A stretch of 6,795 nucleotides of DNA from JAFGJQ01 sp052034525 (lineage in GTDB: Bacteria; Planctomycetota; Phycisphaerae; UBA1845): the NCBI GenBank assembly GCA_052034525.1, contig JBPOIK010000007.1:1-6795 (forward strand), written 5' to 3'. Position 1 is the first letter of the stretch; every line of letters begins with the position of its first letter. The notes under the pieces are model-generated. The model saw only the letters and a program-made list of their open reading frames with translations. It was not told where the DNA came from and did not search any database. A program made the translations under genes and the position numbers. This document shows positions 1 through 6,776 of the stretch, piece by piece.

Positions 1-762
1 GGCGTGGAGAGGCTCGGCGATATCCCTGAGCATTGGGAGATCAGCAAGATCAAGAGATTGACTAGATTCAACCCCTCGAAGGCTGAAGTAAAAACGAATT
101 TAACTGATAGGAGCTTTGTGGTTTTTCTCGCTATGGAAAATATTTCGGCCGATGGCCAGATCGATTGTACTGACAAACGGCTGGTTTCTGAAGTATGGAG
201 TGGTTTCACCTACTTCAGGCGAGGGGATGTCGTTATCGCAAAAATTACACCGTGCTTTGAGAATGGGAAGGGAGCCTACTTAGAAAAACTTGAGACGGAA
301 TTTGGCTTCGGCACAACAGAACTGATTGTAATGCGCCCTTTCCAAATTATCGAAGGAGCATTCCTGAGGTTCATTATCTCTACAAGACAGTTCTTGACGC
401 TGGGAGAGCAATACATGACAGGTGCGGCTGGACAGAAGCGGATATCATCTGATTTTGTAGGTAATTATCCAATAGGGCTACCATCTGTTGAAGAACAGCG
501 GCGAATTCTTCAATGCATTAAATCACATTCGAGCAAGATCGACCAAGCCATCGCCCGCGCAGAGCGCGAGATCGAACTGATGACCGAGTATCGCGCCCGC
601 TTGATTTCCGATGTGGTAACGGGTAAGGTTGACGTGAGGGGTATCAATGTACCGCAAATTTCCGACGATGAGTTCACGACGCAGGATGAGGAGACGGATT
701 TCCAGGAAGAGCTTCTCGAAGAGGAGACGCCGGAGGAAGAGATCGAGGACGCGGACGAGTGA
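1..762 (+). CDS. hsdS: Type I restriction-modification specificity subunit HsdS, 3' part (5' end outside window)
   Basis: This is the C-terminal part of a type I specificity subunit, which sets the DNA target for both methylation (with HsdM) and cleavage (with HsdR). The frame is open from base 1, and the first residues read GVERLGDIPEHWE. This is the phrase that opens each target-recognition domain (TRD) in this family, so the GTG at base 4 is probably not the true start and one TRD plus the first spacer lie upstream. Counting from that GTG, residues 1-165 form a TRD with FRRGDVVIAKITPCFENGKG near 71-90 and the closing phrase MTGAAGQKRISSDFVGNYPIGLP at about 138-160. The conserved junction SVEEQRRI follows, then a helical spacer (about 169-204) and a strongly acidic tail (about 220-252). 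GC is about 45% in the TRD and about 57% after base 540. The hsdR gene follows 90 bases later on the same strand, as in many hsdMSR loci. The family call is firm; the target sequence cannot be read from the protein. Confidence 0.93.
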   Translation, partial: GVERLGDIPEHWEISKIKRLTRFNPSKAEVKTNLTDRSFVVFLAMENISADGQIDCTDKRLVSEVWSGFTYFRRGDVVIAKITPCFENGKGAYLEKLETEFGFGTTELIVMRPFQIIEGAFLRFIISTRQFLTLGEQYMTGAAGQKRISSDFVGNYPIGLPSVEEQRRILQCIKSHSSKIDQAIARAEREIELMTEYRARLISDVVTGKVDVRGINVPQISDDEFTTQDEETDFQEELLEEETPEEEIEDADE

Positions 763-843
763 CTTCCGGTCCGATCGCAGGCGCATCCGAAGTGCCCCGC
801 ATCGGAGGATTCCGGGGGATTGTTAATTTGATGGTCATTTGAC

Positions 844-849
844 GGAGGG
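844..849 (+). promoter_or_regulatory. Ribosome binding site of hsdR
   Basis: GGAGGG lies just before the ATG at 853. An in-frame TGA at 829-831 closes the frame upstream, and no ATG, GTG or TTG occurs in frame between it and 853, so this site and the stop together fix the hsdR start. The 90-base hsdS-hsdR gap shows no convincing promoter or terminator, so the two genes are probably cotranscribed (inference). Confidence 0.75.
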
Positions 850-852
850 CGC

Positions 853-3800
853 ATGAAAACGACCGACACCAGCGAAAAGGGGCTTGAATCTCTCATCGTT
901 ACCTCCCTCGTAAACGAGGCAGGATACGTCGAGGGCGATCCGAAGGACTACGACCGCGAGCACGCCGTCGACCCCGTGCGACTGTTCGAGTTTCTGTCGG
1001 CGACGCAGGAGAGAGTCGTAAATGAGCTGGGCGTATCCTTCGAGGGCCCCAAGCGCACGCACTTTCTTCACCGCATTCAGGGGGAGATAAGCAAGCGCGG
1101 CGTGGTGGACGTTCTTCGGAAGGGGATCAAGCATGGCCCCGCTTCGGTCGATCTCTTCTACGCCGTGCCGAGCAGGGGCAACCTGCGCGCCGCGAAGCTC
1201 TTCGAGGGAAACATTTTCAGCATCACCCGACAACTCCACTACAGCCGAAACGAGACGGCGCTCTCCCTCGATCTCGCGCTCTTCATCAACGGCCTGCCCA
1301 TAGCCACCTTCGAACTGAAAAACCGCCTCACCAGGCAGACAGTGGAGGACGCCGTCCAGCAGTACAAGCGCGACAGGGACGAAAGGGAGCTTCTCTTCCA
1401 CTTCGGGCGCTGCGCGGTCCACTTCGCCATGGACGATCTCGAGGTGCGGATGTGTACGCACCTCGAGGGAAAAAGTTCGTGGTTCCTCCCCTTCAACAGG
1501 GGGCGCGACGACAGCGCGGGGAACCCGCCGAACCCTTCCGGACCGGCGACGGAGTATCTCTGGAAGGAGATCCTTTCGAAGCAGAGCCTCGCGGACATCC
1601 TCGAAAACTACGCGCAGACGACGGAGAGCAAGGACGCGAAGAGCGGCCGCAAAAAGAAGAGCCTGGTGTTCCCCAGGTACCATCAGTTGGCGGTTGTCCG
1701 CAGACTCCTCGACGACGTTCGGCGGAGAGGCGTCGGAAAGCGCTATCTGATCCAGCACTCCGCAGGAAGTGGAAAGAGCAACTCCATAGCCTGGCTGGCC
1801 CATCAGCTCGTCGGTCTGGAACACGCCGGACGGGTAGCCTTCGACTCAATTATCGTGGTCACAGACCGCCGCGTGCTGGATCGGCAGATTCAGAGCACCA
1901 TCAAGCAGTTCGCCCAGGTCTCATCGGTGGTCGGGCACGCGGATAAATCCGCGGACCTGCGTTTGCTTCTGAAAAGCGGGAAGAAGATCATCATCAGCAC
2001 GGTGCAGAAGTTCCCCTTCATCCTGGACGCGATCGGCGGGGAGCAGAGCGGCAACCGCTTCGCCATCATCATCGACGAGGCTCACTCCAGTCAGGGAGGA
2101 AAGGCCACAGCCGCCATGAACAGGGTGCTCGACGAGGCGGTTCAGGGTTCGGACGACGAGGAGACCGTCGAGGACAAGATCAACAGGATCATGGAGGGGC
2201 GCAAGATGCTCTCCAATGCAAGCTACTTCGCCTTCACCGCGACGCCGAAGAACAAGACGCTGGAGATATTCGGCGAGCCCGATCCTCAGCCCGACGGCAC
2301 GGTGCGTCACTTCCCCTTTCACAGCTACACGATGAAGCAGGCGATTCAGGAGGGGTTCATTCTCGACGTGCTGCAGAGCTACACTCCAGTGGATAGCTAC
2401 TACCGCCTCATCAAGAGGGTGAAGGACGATCCGGAGTTCGACGTGAAGAAAGCGGCGAAGAAGCTTCGCCTCTATGTCGAGTCGCACGAACACGCCATCC
2501 GCAGGAAGGCAGAGATCATGGTCGATCACTTCCGCGAGCAGGTGCTCGACCGAAGGAAGATCGGCGGCAAAGCCAGAGCGATGGTGGTCACCGGGGGCGT
2601 CGAGCGGGCCATCCAGTATTATCATGCGTTCCGCGAGTATCTGAAGGAGAGCAAGTGTCAATGGGAGGCACTGATCGCCTTCTCCGGGGAGCGTGAGTTC
2701 GGCGGCGCAAAGGTGACAGAGGCAAGCCTCAACGGCTTCCCGAGCGGGATGATACCGGACAGGTTCCAGGAGGACCCGTACCGCTTTCTGATCGTCGCCG
2801 ACAAGTTCCAGACCGGGTACGACGAGCCTCTGCTCCATACAATGTACGTGGACAAGCCGCTCTCGGGGGTGAAGGCGGTGCAGACTCTCTCCCGCCTGAA
2901 CCGAGCGCACCCGCAGAAGCACGACACGTTCGTCCTCGACTTCTGCAACGACTCCGACACCATTCTCAACTCCTTCGCTCCCTACTACCGCACGACGATT
3001 CTCAGCGACGAGACGGACCCGAACAAGCTGCACGATCTGAAGGCAGATCTCGACGCTCATCAGGTCTACTCACCGGAGCACGTCGACGAACTGGTACGAC
3101 TCTACCTGGGCGGCGAGGAGCGCGGCATGCTGGACCCGATCCTGGACTCCTGCGCCGCGACGTACACGTCGGACCTCGACGAGGACCGGCAGATCGACTT
3201 CAAGGGGAAGGCGAAGGCCTTCGTGCGCACATACGGATTTCTGGCCTCGATCCTTCCCTATTCGAACGCGGAGTGGGAGAAGCTGTCGATCTTCCTGAAC
3301 TTTCTCCTTCCTAAGCTGCCCGCGCCCATAGAGGAGGACCTCTCGAAGGGAATCCTCGAAACAATCGACATGGAGAGCTACCGCGCCGAGATGAAGGCCG
3401 CCATGGCCATCGCCCTGGCCGACGAGGACGGGGAGATCGACCCGGTCCCGGGCACCGGTGGAGGCTTCAAGCCGGAGCCGGAACTAGACCGTTTGAGCAA
3501 CATCATCAAGGCCTTCAACGATCAGTTCGGCCATCTGGACTGGAAGGACGGCGACAAAATTTGCCGGGTCATAACCGAGGAGATCCCGGCGAAGGTAAGC
3601 GCCGACAAGGGCTATCAGAACGCCATGAGGAACAACGACCGGCAGACCGCGCGGATTGAGCACGACGCGGTGCTGCGGAGTGTCATCATGAAACTCATGC
3701 ACGATCACGTGGAACTGGTCAAACAGTTCCAGGACAACCCCCTGTTCAAAAGATGGATTTCGGATGTTTCCTTCAATGCCACGTACAGGCCAGGAGGCAA

Positions 3801-3882
3801 GGCAGCGGAGTCACGCGACTGGAACAAGGAGGGTTGGCGCGTGGCGAGTCGTTTGAACGAAACGCCTTCCGACCAACCCTAG
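853..3882 (+). CDS. hsdR: Type I restriction endonuclease, R (motor/nuclease) subunit HsdR
   Basis: The protein has 1009 residues, a normal full length for HsdR. It is the ATP-driven translocase and nuclease subunit that joins HsdM/HsdS to pull and cut unmethylated foreign DNA. An N-terminal PD-(D/E)xK nuclease domain is visible: D140 in the segment LSLDLALFINGLPIATFELKN, with E154 and K156 of the ELK, followed by EDAVQQYKRDRD. The superfamily 2 helicase motor follows: a Walker A loop HSAGSGKSN at 302-310 (K308), DEAH at 408-411 in IIIDEAHSSQGG, motif III TAT at 462-464, VADKFQTGYDEP at 648-659 (motif V region), and QTLSRLNRAHP at 677-687 (motif VI). The C-terminal part from about 730 is the less conserved helical region expected to contact the methylase. 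All key residues are present and no frameshift is seen, so the enzyme looks intact. It follows hsdS on the same strand and converges with clpB; hsdM is not in the window. Confidence 0.97.
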   Translation: MKTTDTSEKGLESLIVTSLVNEAGYVEGDPKDYDREHAVDPVRLFEFLSATQERVVNELGVSFEGPKRTHFLHRIQGEISKRGVVDVLRKGIKHGPASVDLFYAVPSRGNLRAAKLFEGNIFSITRQLHYSRNETALSLDLALFINGLPIATFELKNRLTRQTVEDAVQQYKRDRDERELLFHFGRCAVHFAMDDLEVRMCTHLEGKSSWFLPFNRGRDDSAGNPPNPSGPATEYLWKEILSKQSLADILENYAQTTESKDAKSGRKKKSLVFPRYHQLAVVRRLLDDVRRRGVGKRYLIQHSAGSGKSNSIAWLAHQLVGLEHAGRVAFDSIIVVTDRRVLDRQIQSTIKQFAQVSSVVGHADKSADLRLLLKSGKKIIISTVQKFPFILDAIGGEQSGNRFAIIIDEAHSSQGGKATAAMNRVLDEAVQGSDDEETVEDKINRIMEGRKMLSNASYFAFTATPKNKTLEIFGEPDPQPDGTVRHFPFHSYTMKQAIQEGFILDVLQSYTPVDSYYRLIKRVKDDPEFDVKKAAKKLRLYVESHEHAIRRKAEIMVDHFREQVLDRRKIGGKARAMVVTGGVERAIQYYHAFREYLKESKCQWEALIAFSGEREFGGAKVTEASLNGFPSGMIPDRFQEDPYRFLIVADKFQTGYDEPLLHTMYVDKPLSGVKAVQTLSRLNRAHPQKHDTFVLDFCNDSDTILNSFAPYYRTTILSDETDPNKLHDLKADLDAHQVYSPEHVDELVRLYLGGEERGMLDPILDSCAATYTSDLDEDRQIDFKGKAKAFVRTYGFLASILPYSNAEWEKLSIFLNFLLPKLPAPIEEDLSKGILETIDMESYRAEMKAAMAIALADEDGEIDPVPGTGGGFKPEPELDRLSNIIKAFNDQFGHLDWKDGDKICRVITEEIPAKVSADKGYQNAMRNNDRQTARIEHDAVLRSVIMKLMHDHVELVKQFQDNPLFKRWISDVSFNATYRPGGKAAESRDWNKEGWRVASRLNETPSDQP

Positions 3883-3935
3883 AATATGCAGAGGAGCCTC
3901 ACTATTCCCGCCGCAGCCTGCCCACTGCCGGATCG
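3883..3935. other. Convergent gap between hsdR and clpB, no clear terminator
   Basis: The stop codons of hsdR (TAG, 3880-3882) and clpB (3936-3938, - strand) face each other across 53 bases. The only fold I see is a weak one at about 3911-3930 (GCAG and CTGC arms, about 4 pairs plus a bulge), and no run of T follows on either strand. Transcripts from the two sides therefore have no visible intrinsic stop here and may overlap. The gap also holds one copy of a 13-base sequence found again inside clpB. Confidence 0.6.
3895..3915 (+). repeat. Short imperfect direct repeat, copy 1 (copy 2 at 4186-4204)
   Basis: The 13-mer AGCCTCACTATTC at 3895-3907 recurs at 4186-4198 within clpB. In both places GCCGCA follows, after two extra C bases in copy 1 and directly in copy 2. 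Copy 2 is part of the ClpB coding sequence (the RRIVRLL region near residue 780), whereas copy 1 is noncoding, between the two stop codons. No similarity is obvious beyond about 20 bases. It may be chance or a trace of a past duplication at this junction. Confidence 0.45.
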
Positions 3936-6539
3936 CTACGCGCCGACCGCCAGCTCAATCCCACCGTCCTTTTCGTCCACCACAATCCTCGACCCCTCCG
4001 CCGCCTCGCCCGAGATGATCATCCTGGCGACCGGCGTCTCGACCCGCCTGGTCATGAAGCGCTTCAGCGGGCGCGCCCCGTAGACCGCGTCGTACCCCTC
4101 CCGCGCGATGAAGTCCACCGCGTCGTCGGTGATCGAGAGAGAGATGTTCCTGTCTTTCAGCCTCTCCTCCAGGGAGGATGCCAGCAGCCTCACTATTCGC
4201 CGCACCTCGTCGCGCTGCAGCGGCTTGAAGAGGACTACGTCGTCCACCCTGTTAAGGAACTCCGGGCGGAAGGTCCGGCGAAGCTCGTCCGTAACGCGGG
4301 TCCGGGCGTCCTCCTTGATGAGCCCGTCCTGGGTTATCCCCTCCAGCAGGTACTGCGCGCCGACGTTGCTGGTCATGATTATGACCGTGTTCTTGAAGTC
4401 GACCAGGTGCCCCTGGCTGTCGGTGATGTGACCGTCGTCGAGTATCTGCAGCATGATGTTGAACACGTCCGGGTGCGCCTTCTCGATCTCGTCGAACAGT
4501 ATCGTCGAGTAGGGCCTGCGCCGCACGGCCTCCGTCAGCTGGCCGCCCTCCTCGTACCCGACGTATCCGGGGGGCGCTCCGACCATACGCGAGACCGAGT
4601 GCTTCTCCATGTACTCAGACATGTCCAGCCTGATAAGGTTCTCCTCGCTGTCGAAAAGGGCCTCTGCGAGGGTCTTGGCCAGCTCCGTCTTGCCTACACC
4701 GGTAGGCCCCAGGAAGATGAAGGAGCCTATGGGCCGTCTCGGGTCCTTTATCCCGGAGCGCGCGCGGAGGACGGAGTCCGCCACCAGTTCCACGGCCTCG
4801 TCCTGGCCGACGACCCGCCGGTGAAGCACCTCGTCCAGTTTCAGCAGCTTCTCCCTCTCCCCCTCCATCAGGCGTGACACGGGAATGCCGGTCCAGCGGC
4901 CCACTATCTGGGCTATCTCCTCGTCGGTGACCTCCTCGCGCAGCAGCCTGGACTGGCCGTCGTCCAGCCCCTTCTCCCTCTCCTTGAGCTCCGCCTCAAG
5001 CTGCGGCAGAGTGCCGTGCTTCAGCTCGGCGGCCCTGTTCAGGTCGTACTCGCGCTCGGCCCTCTCTATATCGCGCCCGATGGACTCGATGCGCTGCCGG
5101 AGCTCCCGGACGGCGCTTATCTCCTTCTTCTCGGCCTCGTACTGGGCGCGCATCCCCGCCTGCTCCTCGCGGGCCTCCTGCAGCTCCCTTCGCAGGGACT
5201 TCAGCCTCTCGCCGCTCGCCGCGTCCTTCTCCCTGACGAGAGCGGCCTCCTCGATCTCCAGCTGCATCACCCTTCTGGAGACCGCGTCCAGCTCCGCCGG
5301 GAGGGAGTCGATCTCCGTGCGGATCAACGCGCACGCCTCGTCGACCAGGTCTATGGCCTTGTCGGGCAGGAACCGCTCGGTGATGTAGCGGTCAGACAGG
5401 ACGGATGCCGCCACCAGGGCGTTTTCGCGTATCTTGACCCCGTGGTGCACCTGGAATCGCTCCTTCAGACCGCGAAGTATGGAGACTGTGTCCTCGACCG
5501 TCGGCTGCTCCACCAGTATCGGCTGGAAGCGCCGGGCCAGGGCAGCGTCCTTCTCTATGCGCTTGCGGTACTCGTCCACCGTGGTGGCCCCGATGCAGTG
5601 AAGCTCTCCGCGCGCGAGAAGCGGCTTGAGCATGTTCCCCGCGTCTATCGCGCCCTCGGCCGCCCCGGCGCCTACTATCGTGTGCAGCTCGTCTATGAAC
5701 AGTATTATCCTGCCGTCGCTCTCCTTGACCTCGTTGAGCACGGCCTTCAACCTCTCCTCGAACTCCCCCCTGTACTTGGCGCCCGCCACCAGGGATCCCA
5801 TGTCGAGCGCGAAGATCGAGCGGTCCTTAAGCCCCTCCGGCACGTCGCCGTTGACTATCCTGGCCGCCAGCCCCTCGACTCTGGCGGTCTTGCCAACGCC
5901 CGGGTCGCCGATCAGCACGGGGTTGTTCTTCGTCTTGCGGCTGAGTATCCGGACGACCCTGCGGACCTCCTCGTCCCTGCCTATCACCGGGTCCAGCTTG
6001 CCGGCGCGCGCGGCCGCGACGAGGTCCCGCCCGTACTTCTCGAGAGCCTCGTAGGTCCCCTCCGGGTCCTCGCTGCAGACACGCGCCCTTCCGCGGACAT
6101 CGTTCAACACCTCGAGGAACTTCTCCTCGCTTGCGCCGAGCTCCGCCAGTATGCGCCCGGCGGCGCTTGTTCTCCCCTCGTCTATGAACGCTCCGAAGAT
6201 GTGCTCAACGGACACATACTCGTCCTTGAGCTGCTCGGCCCTCTGCTGCGCCTTCACCATCAGGCGCGACAGGCGCTGAGAGATGTACACCCTGCCCGGC
6301 TCGGCCCCGGGACCGGAGACGCGCACCCGCCTGGACAGCTCGTCCTCCAGCCGCCTGATCAGGCTCCTGGTGTCCACCCCCATGCGGACCAGCAGACGCG
6401 GCACCAGACCGTCCGCCTGCTCCGCGAGGGCCAGCAGCAGGTGCTCCCCGTCCACCTCCGTGTGACCGTAGGTGACGGCCCTGTTCTGCGCCTCGGTGAA
6501 GGCCTCCCGCGATTTAGTGGTAAGTTTTGCGAAATCCAT
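3936..6539 (-). CDS. clpB: ATP-dependent disaggregase ClpB (Hsp100 chaperone)
   Basis: ClpB is a cytoplasmic hexameric AAA+ machine that, with DnaK/DnaJ/GrpE, threads aggregated protein through its pore and releases it for refolding. This 867-residue protein has the full layout. A Clp N-domain covers about 1-145. NBD1 has Walker A GDPGVGKT at 211-218, pore loop GAKYRG at 253-258, Walker B ILFIDE ending at E284 and arginines R336/R337. The coiled-coil M domain, about 410-530, separates it from ClpA and ClpX. RWTGIPVSRL starts near 548. NBD2 has Walker A GPTGVGKT at 611-618, pore loop GYVG at 658-661, Walker B ILFDE at 680-684, R764 in FLNRVD and sensor-2 GAR at 821-823. No IGF/VGF-type ClpP-binding loop is seen, which fits a protease-independent ClpB. 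The ATG at 6539 is preceded by AGGAG with a 9-base gap, and an in-frame TGA two codons upstream excludes a longer start. One oddity is R220 just after Walker A, where the family usually has a hydrophobic residue. Confidence 0.98.
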   Translation of the reverse strand: MDFAKLTTKSREAFTEAQNRAVTYGHTEVDGEHLLLALAEQADGLVPRLLVRMGVDTRSLIRRLEDELSRRVRVSGPGAEPGRVYISQRLSRLMVKAQQRAEQLKDEYVSVEHIFGAFIDEGRTSAAGRILAELGASEEKFLEVLNDVRGRARVCSEDPEGTYEALEKYGRDLVAAARAGKLDPVIGRDEEVRRVVRILSRKTKNNPVLIGDPGVGKTARVEGLAARIVNGDVPEGLKDRSIFALDMGSLVAGAKYRGEFEERLKAVLNEVKESDGRIILFIDELHTIVGAGAAEGAIDAGNMLKPLLARGELHCIGATTVDEYRKRIEKDAALARRFQPILVEQPTVEDTVSILRGLKERFQVHHGVKIRENALVAASVLSDRYITERFLPDKAIDLVDEACALIRTEIDSLPAELDAVSRRVMQLEIEEAALVREKDAASGERLKSLRRELQEAREEQAGMRAQYEAEKKEISAVRELRQRIESIGRDIERAEREYDLNRAAELKHGTLPQLEAELKEREKGLDDGQSRLLREEVTDEEIAQIVGRWTGIPVSRLMEGEREKLLKLDEVLHRRVVGQDEAVELVADSVLRARSGIKDPRRPIGSFIFLGPTGVGKTELAKTLAEALFDSEENLIRLDMSEYMEKHSVSRMVGAPPGYVGYEEGGQLTEAVRRRPYSTILFDEIEKAHPDVFNIMLQILDDGHITDSQGHLVDFKNTVIIMTSNVGAQYLLEGITQDGLIKEDARTRVTDELRRTFRPEFLNRVDDVVLFKPLQRDEVRRIVRLLASSLEERLKDRNISLSITDDAVDFIAREGYDAVYGARPLKRFMTRRVETPVARMIISGEAAEGSRIVVDEKDGGIELAVGA

Positions 6540-6552
6540 CGCTCATCACTCC

Positions 6553-6569
6553 TTTGACCATTATTAACC
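6553..6569 (-). promoter_or_regulatory. Candidate CtsR-type operator in the clpB leader
   Basis: Read on the - strand the site is GGTTAAT, AAT, GGTCAAA. The known operator of CtsR, the class III heat-shock repressor of Firmicutes clp genes, is two heptads (A/G)GTCAAA in direct repeat with a 3-base spacer of form NAN. The second heptad here is perfect, the first matches 5 of 7, and the spacer is AAT with the central A. It lies at the predicted transcription start and touches the Shine-Dalgarno sequence, so a bound repressor would block clpB transcription. The match and position are seen; the regulator is inferred, and no ctsR gene is in the window. Confidence 0.5.
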
Positions 6570-6574
6570 TTAAT
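6563..6574. repeat. Perfect 12-base palindrome at the clpB transcription start
   Basis: ATTAA and TTAAT flank a central CC (ATTAACCTTAAT on the + strand). It lies directly downstream of the clpB -10 box and shares bases with the CtsR-like site, so it may be an operator for a dimeric repressor or simply a by-product of AT-rich promoter sequence. The two readings compete for the same bases. Confidence 0.4.
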
Positions 6575-6575
6575 G

Positions 6576-6604
6576 ATTATAACTGGTTTTGCGAGCCGAA
6601 TAAA
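6576..6604 (-). promoter_or_regulatory. Predicted sigma-70/A-type promoter of clpB
   Basis: A perfect TATAAT -10 box lies on the - strand at 6576-6581. With a 17-base spacer the -35 position (6599-6604) reads TTTATT, only 3 of 6 to TTGACA. Transcription would start near 6569, giving a leader of about 30 bases before the ATG at 6539. A weak -35 with a perfect -10 would suit a promoter kept in check by a repressor such as the candidate CtsR site just downstream. There is no sigma-32-like CCCCAT element in this region. Confidence 0.6.
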
Positions 6605-6708
6605 GAGTGCTGGCGGCCCGCAAGTGTCGATTTTGGCGTAATTCTTCCAATATCCTCTGAATTGCTCCCCGAAGCTCGCGTATTCGTCATTTTCTCGCAT
6701 CGAACCAC

Positions 6709-6737
6709 TTGATTAAACATCGCGGTTGTCGAATAAT
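6709..6737 (+). promoter_or_regulatory. Predicted sigma-70/A-type promoter of the divergent gene at 6777
   Basis: TTGATT at 6709-6714 (4 of 6 to consensus) is followed by exactly 17 bases and then AATAAT at 6732-6737 (5 of 6). Transcription would start near 6744, about 33 bases before the ATG at 6777. It points away from the clpB promoter, and the two are about 105 bases apart. The stretch between them (about 6605-6708) holds nothing I can identify. Confidence 0.55.
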
Positions 6738-6760
6738 GAACCCCGTCGCAGGGATTATTC
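6731..6760. repeat. Inverted repeat over the start of the divergent transcript; candidate operator
   Basis: GAATAAT (6731-6737) and ATTATTC (6754-6760) are perfect 7-base arms 16 bases apart. Within the spacer, CCC and GGG can also pair with a 3-base offset. The left arm contains the predicted -10 box and the right arm lies about 10 bases past the predicted start. If that start is right, the RNA contains only the right arm, so the repeat would act as a protein-binding site in DNA, not as an RNA hairpin. No regulator is identified. Confidence 0.45.
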
Positions 6761-6776
6761 CGAAGGAGGTAGCAGT

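Noticed and set aside
786..807. Weak inverted repeat TCCGA/TCGGA in the hsdS-hsdR gap as a possible terminator.
   Set aside because: A 5-base stem with a long loop and no T run is too weak to call a terminator or attenuator.
831..842. A tiny reading frame ATG-GTC-ATT-TGA ending just before the hsdR ribosome binding site, possibly a coupling leader peptide.
   Set aside because: Three codons with no clear ribosome binding site can easily arise by chance; nothing else supports a leader peptide.
835..3060. Long - strand open frames opposite hsdR (835-1824, 1921-3060).
   Set aside because: They mirror the codon structure of hsdR, have no recognisable domain and no good ribosome binding site, and are treated as shadows.
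3911..3930. Small hairpin between hsdR and clpB (GCAG/CTGC) as a terminator.
   Set aside because: The stem is about 4 pairs plus a bulge and no T tract follows on either strand.
5016..6557. A 513-codon open frame on the + strand opposite clpB, and a 374-codon one at 3753-4877.
   Set aside because: They lie opposite the unmistakable ClpB and hsdR coding frames, are low-complexity in Leu/Arg/Ser/Pro, and show no family motifs. Long antisense frames are expected in GC-rich coding DNA.
6590..6630. Possible CIRCE (HrcA) operator upstream of clpB, because AGCACTC occurs on the - strand near 6606-6612.
   Set aside because: Only one half-site is present. The partner GAGTGCTAA expected 9 bases away reads CTCGCAAAA, which does not match.
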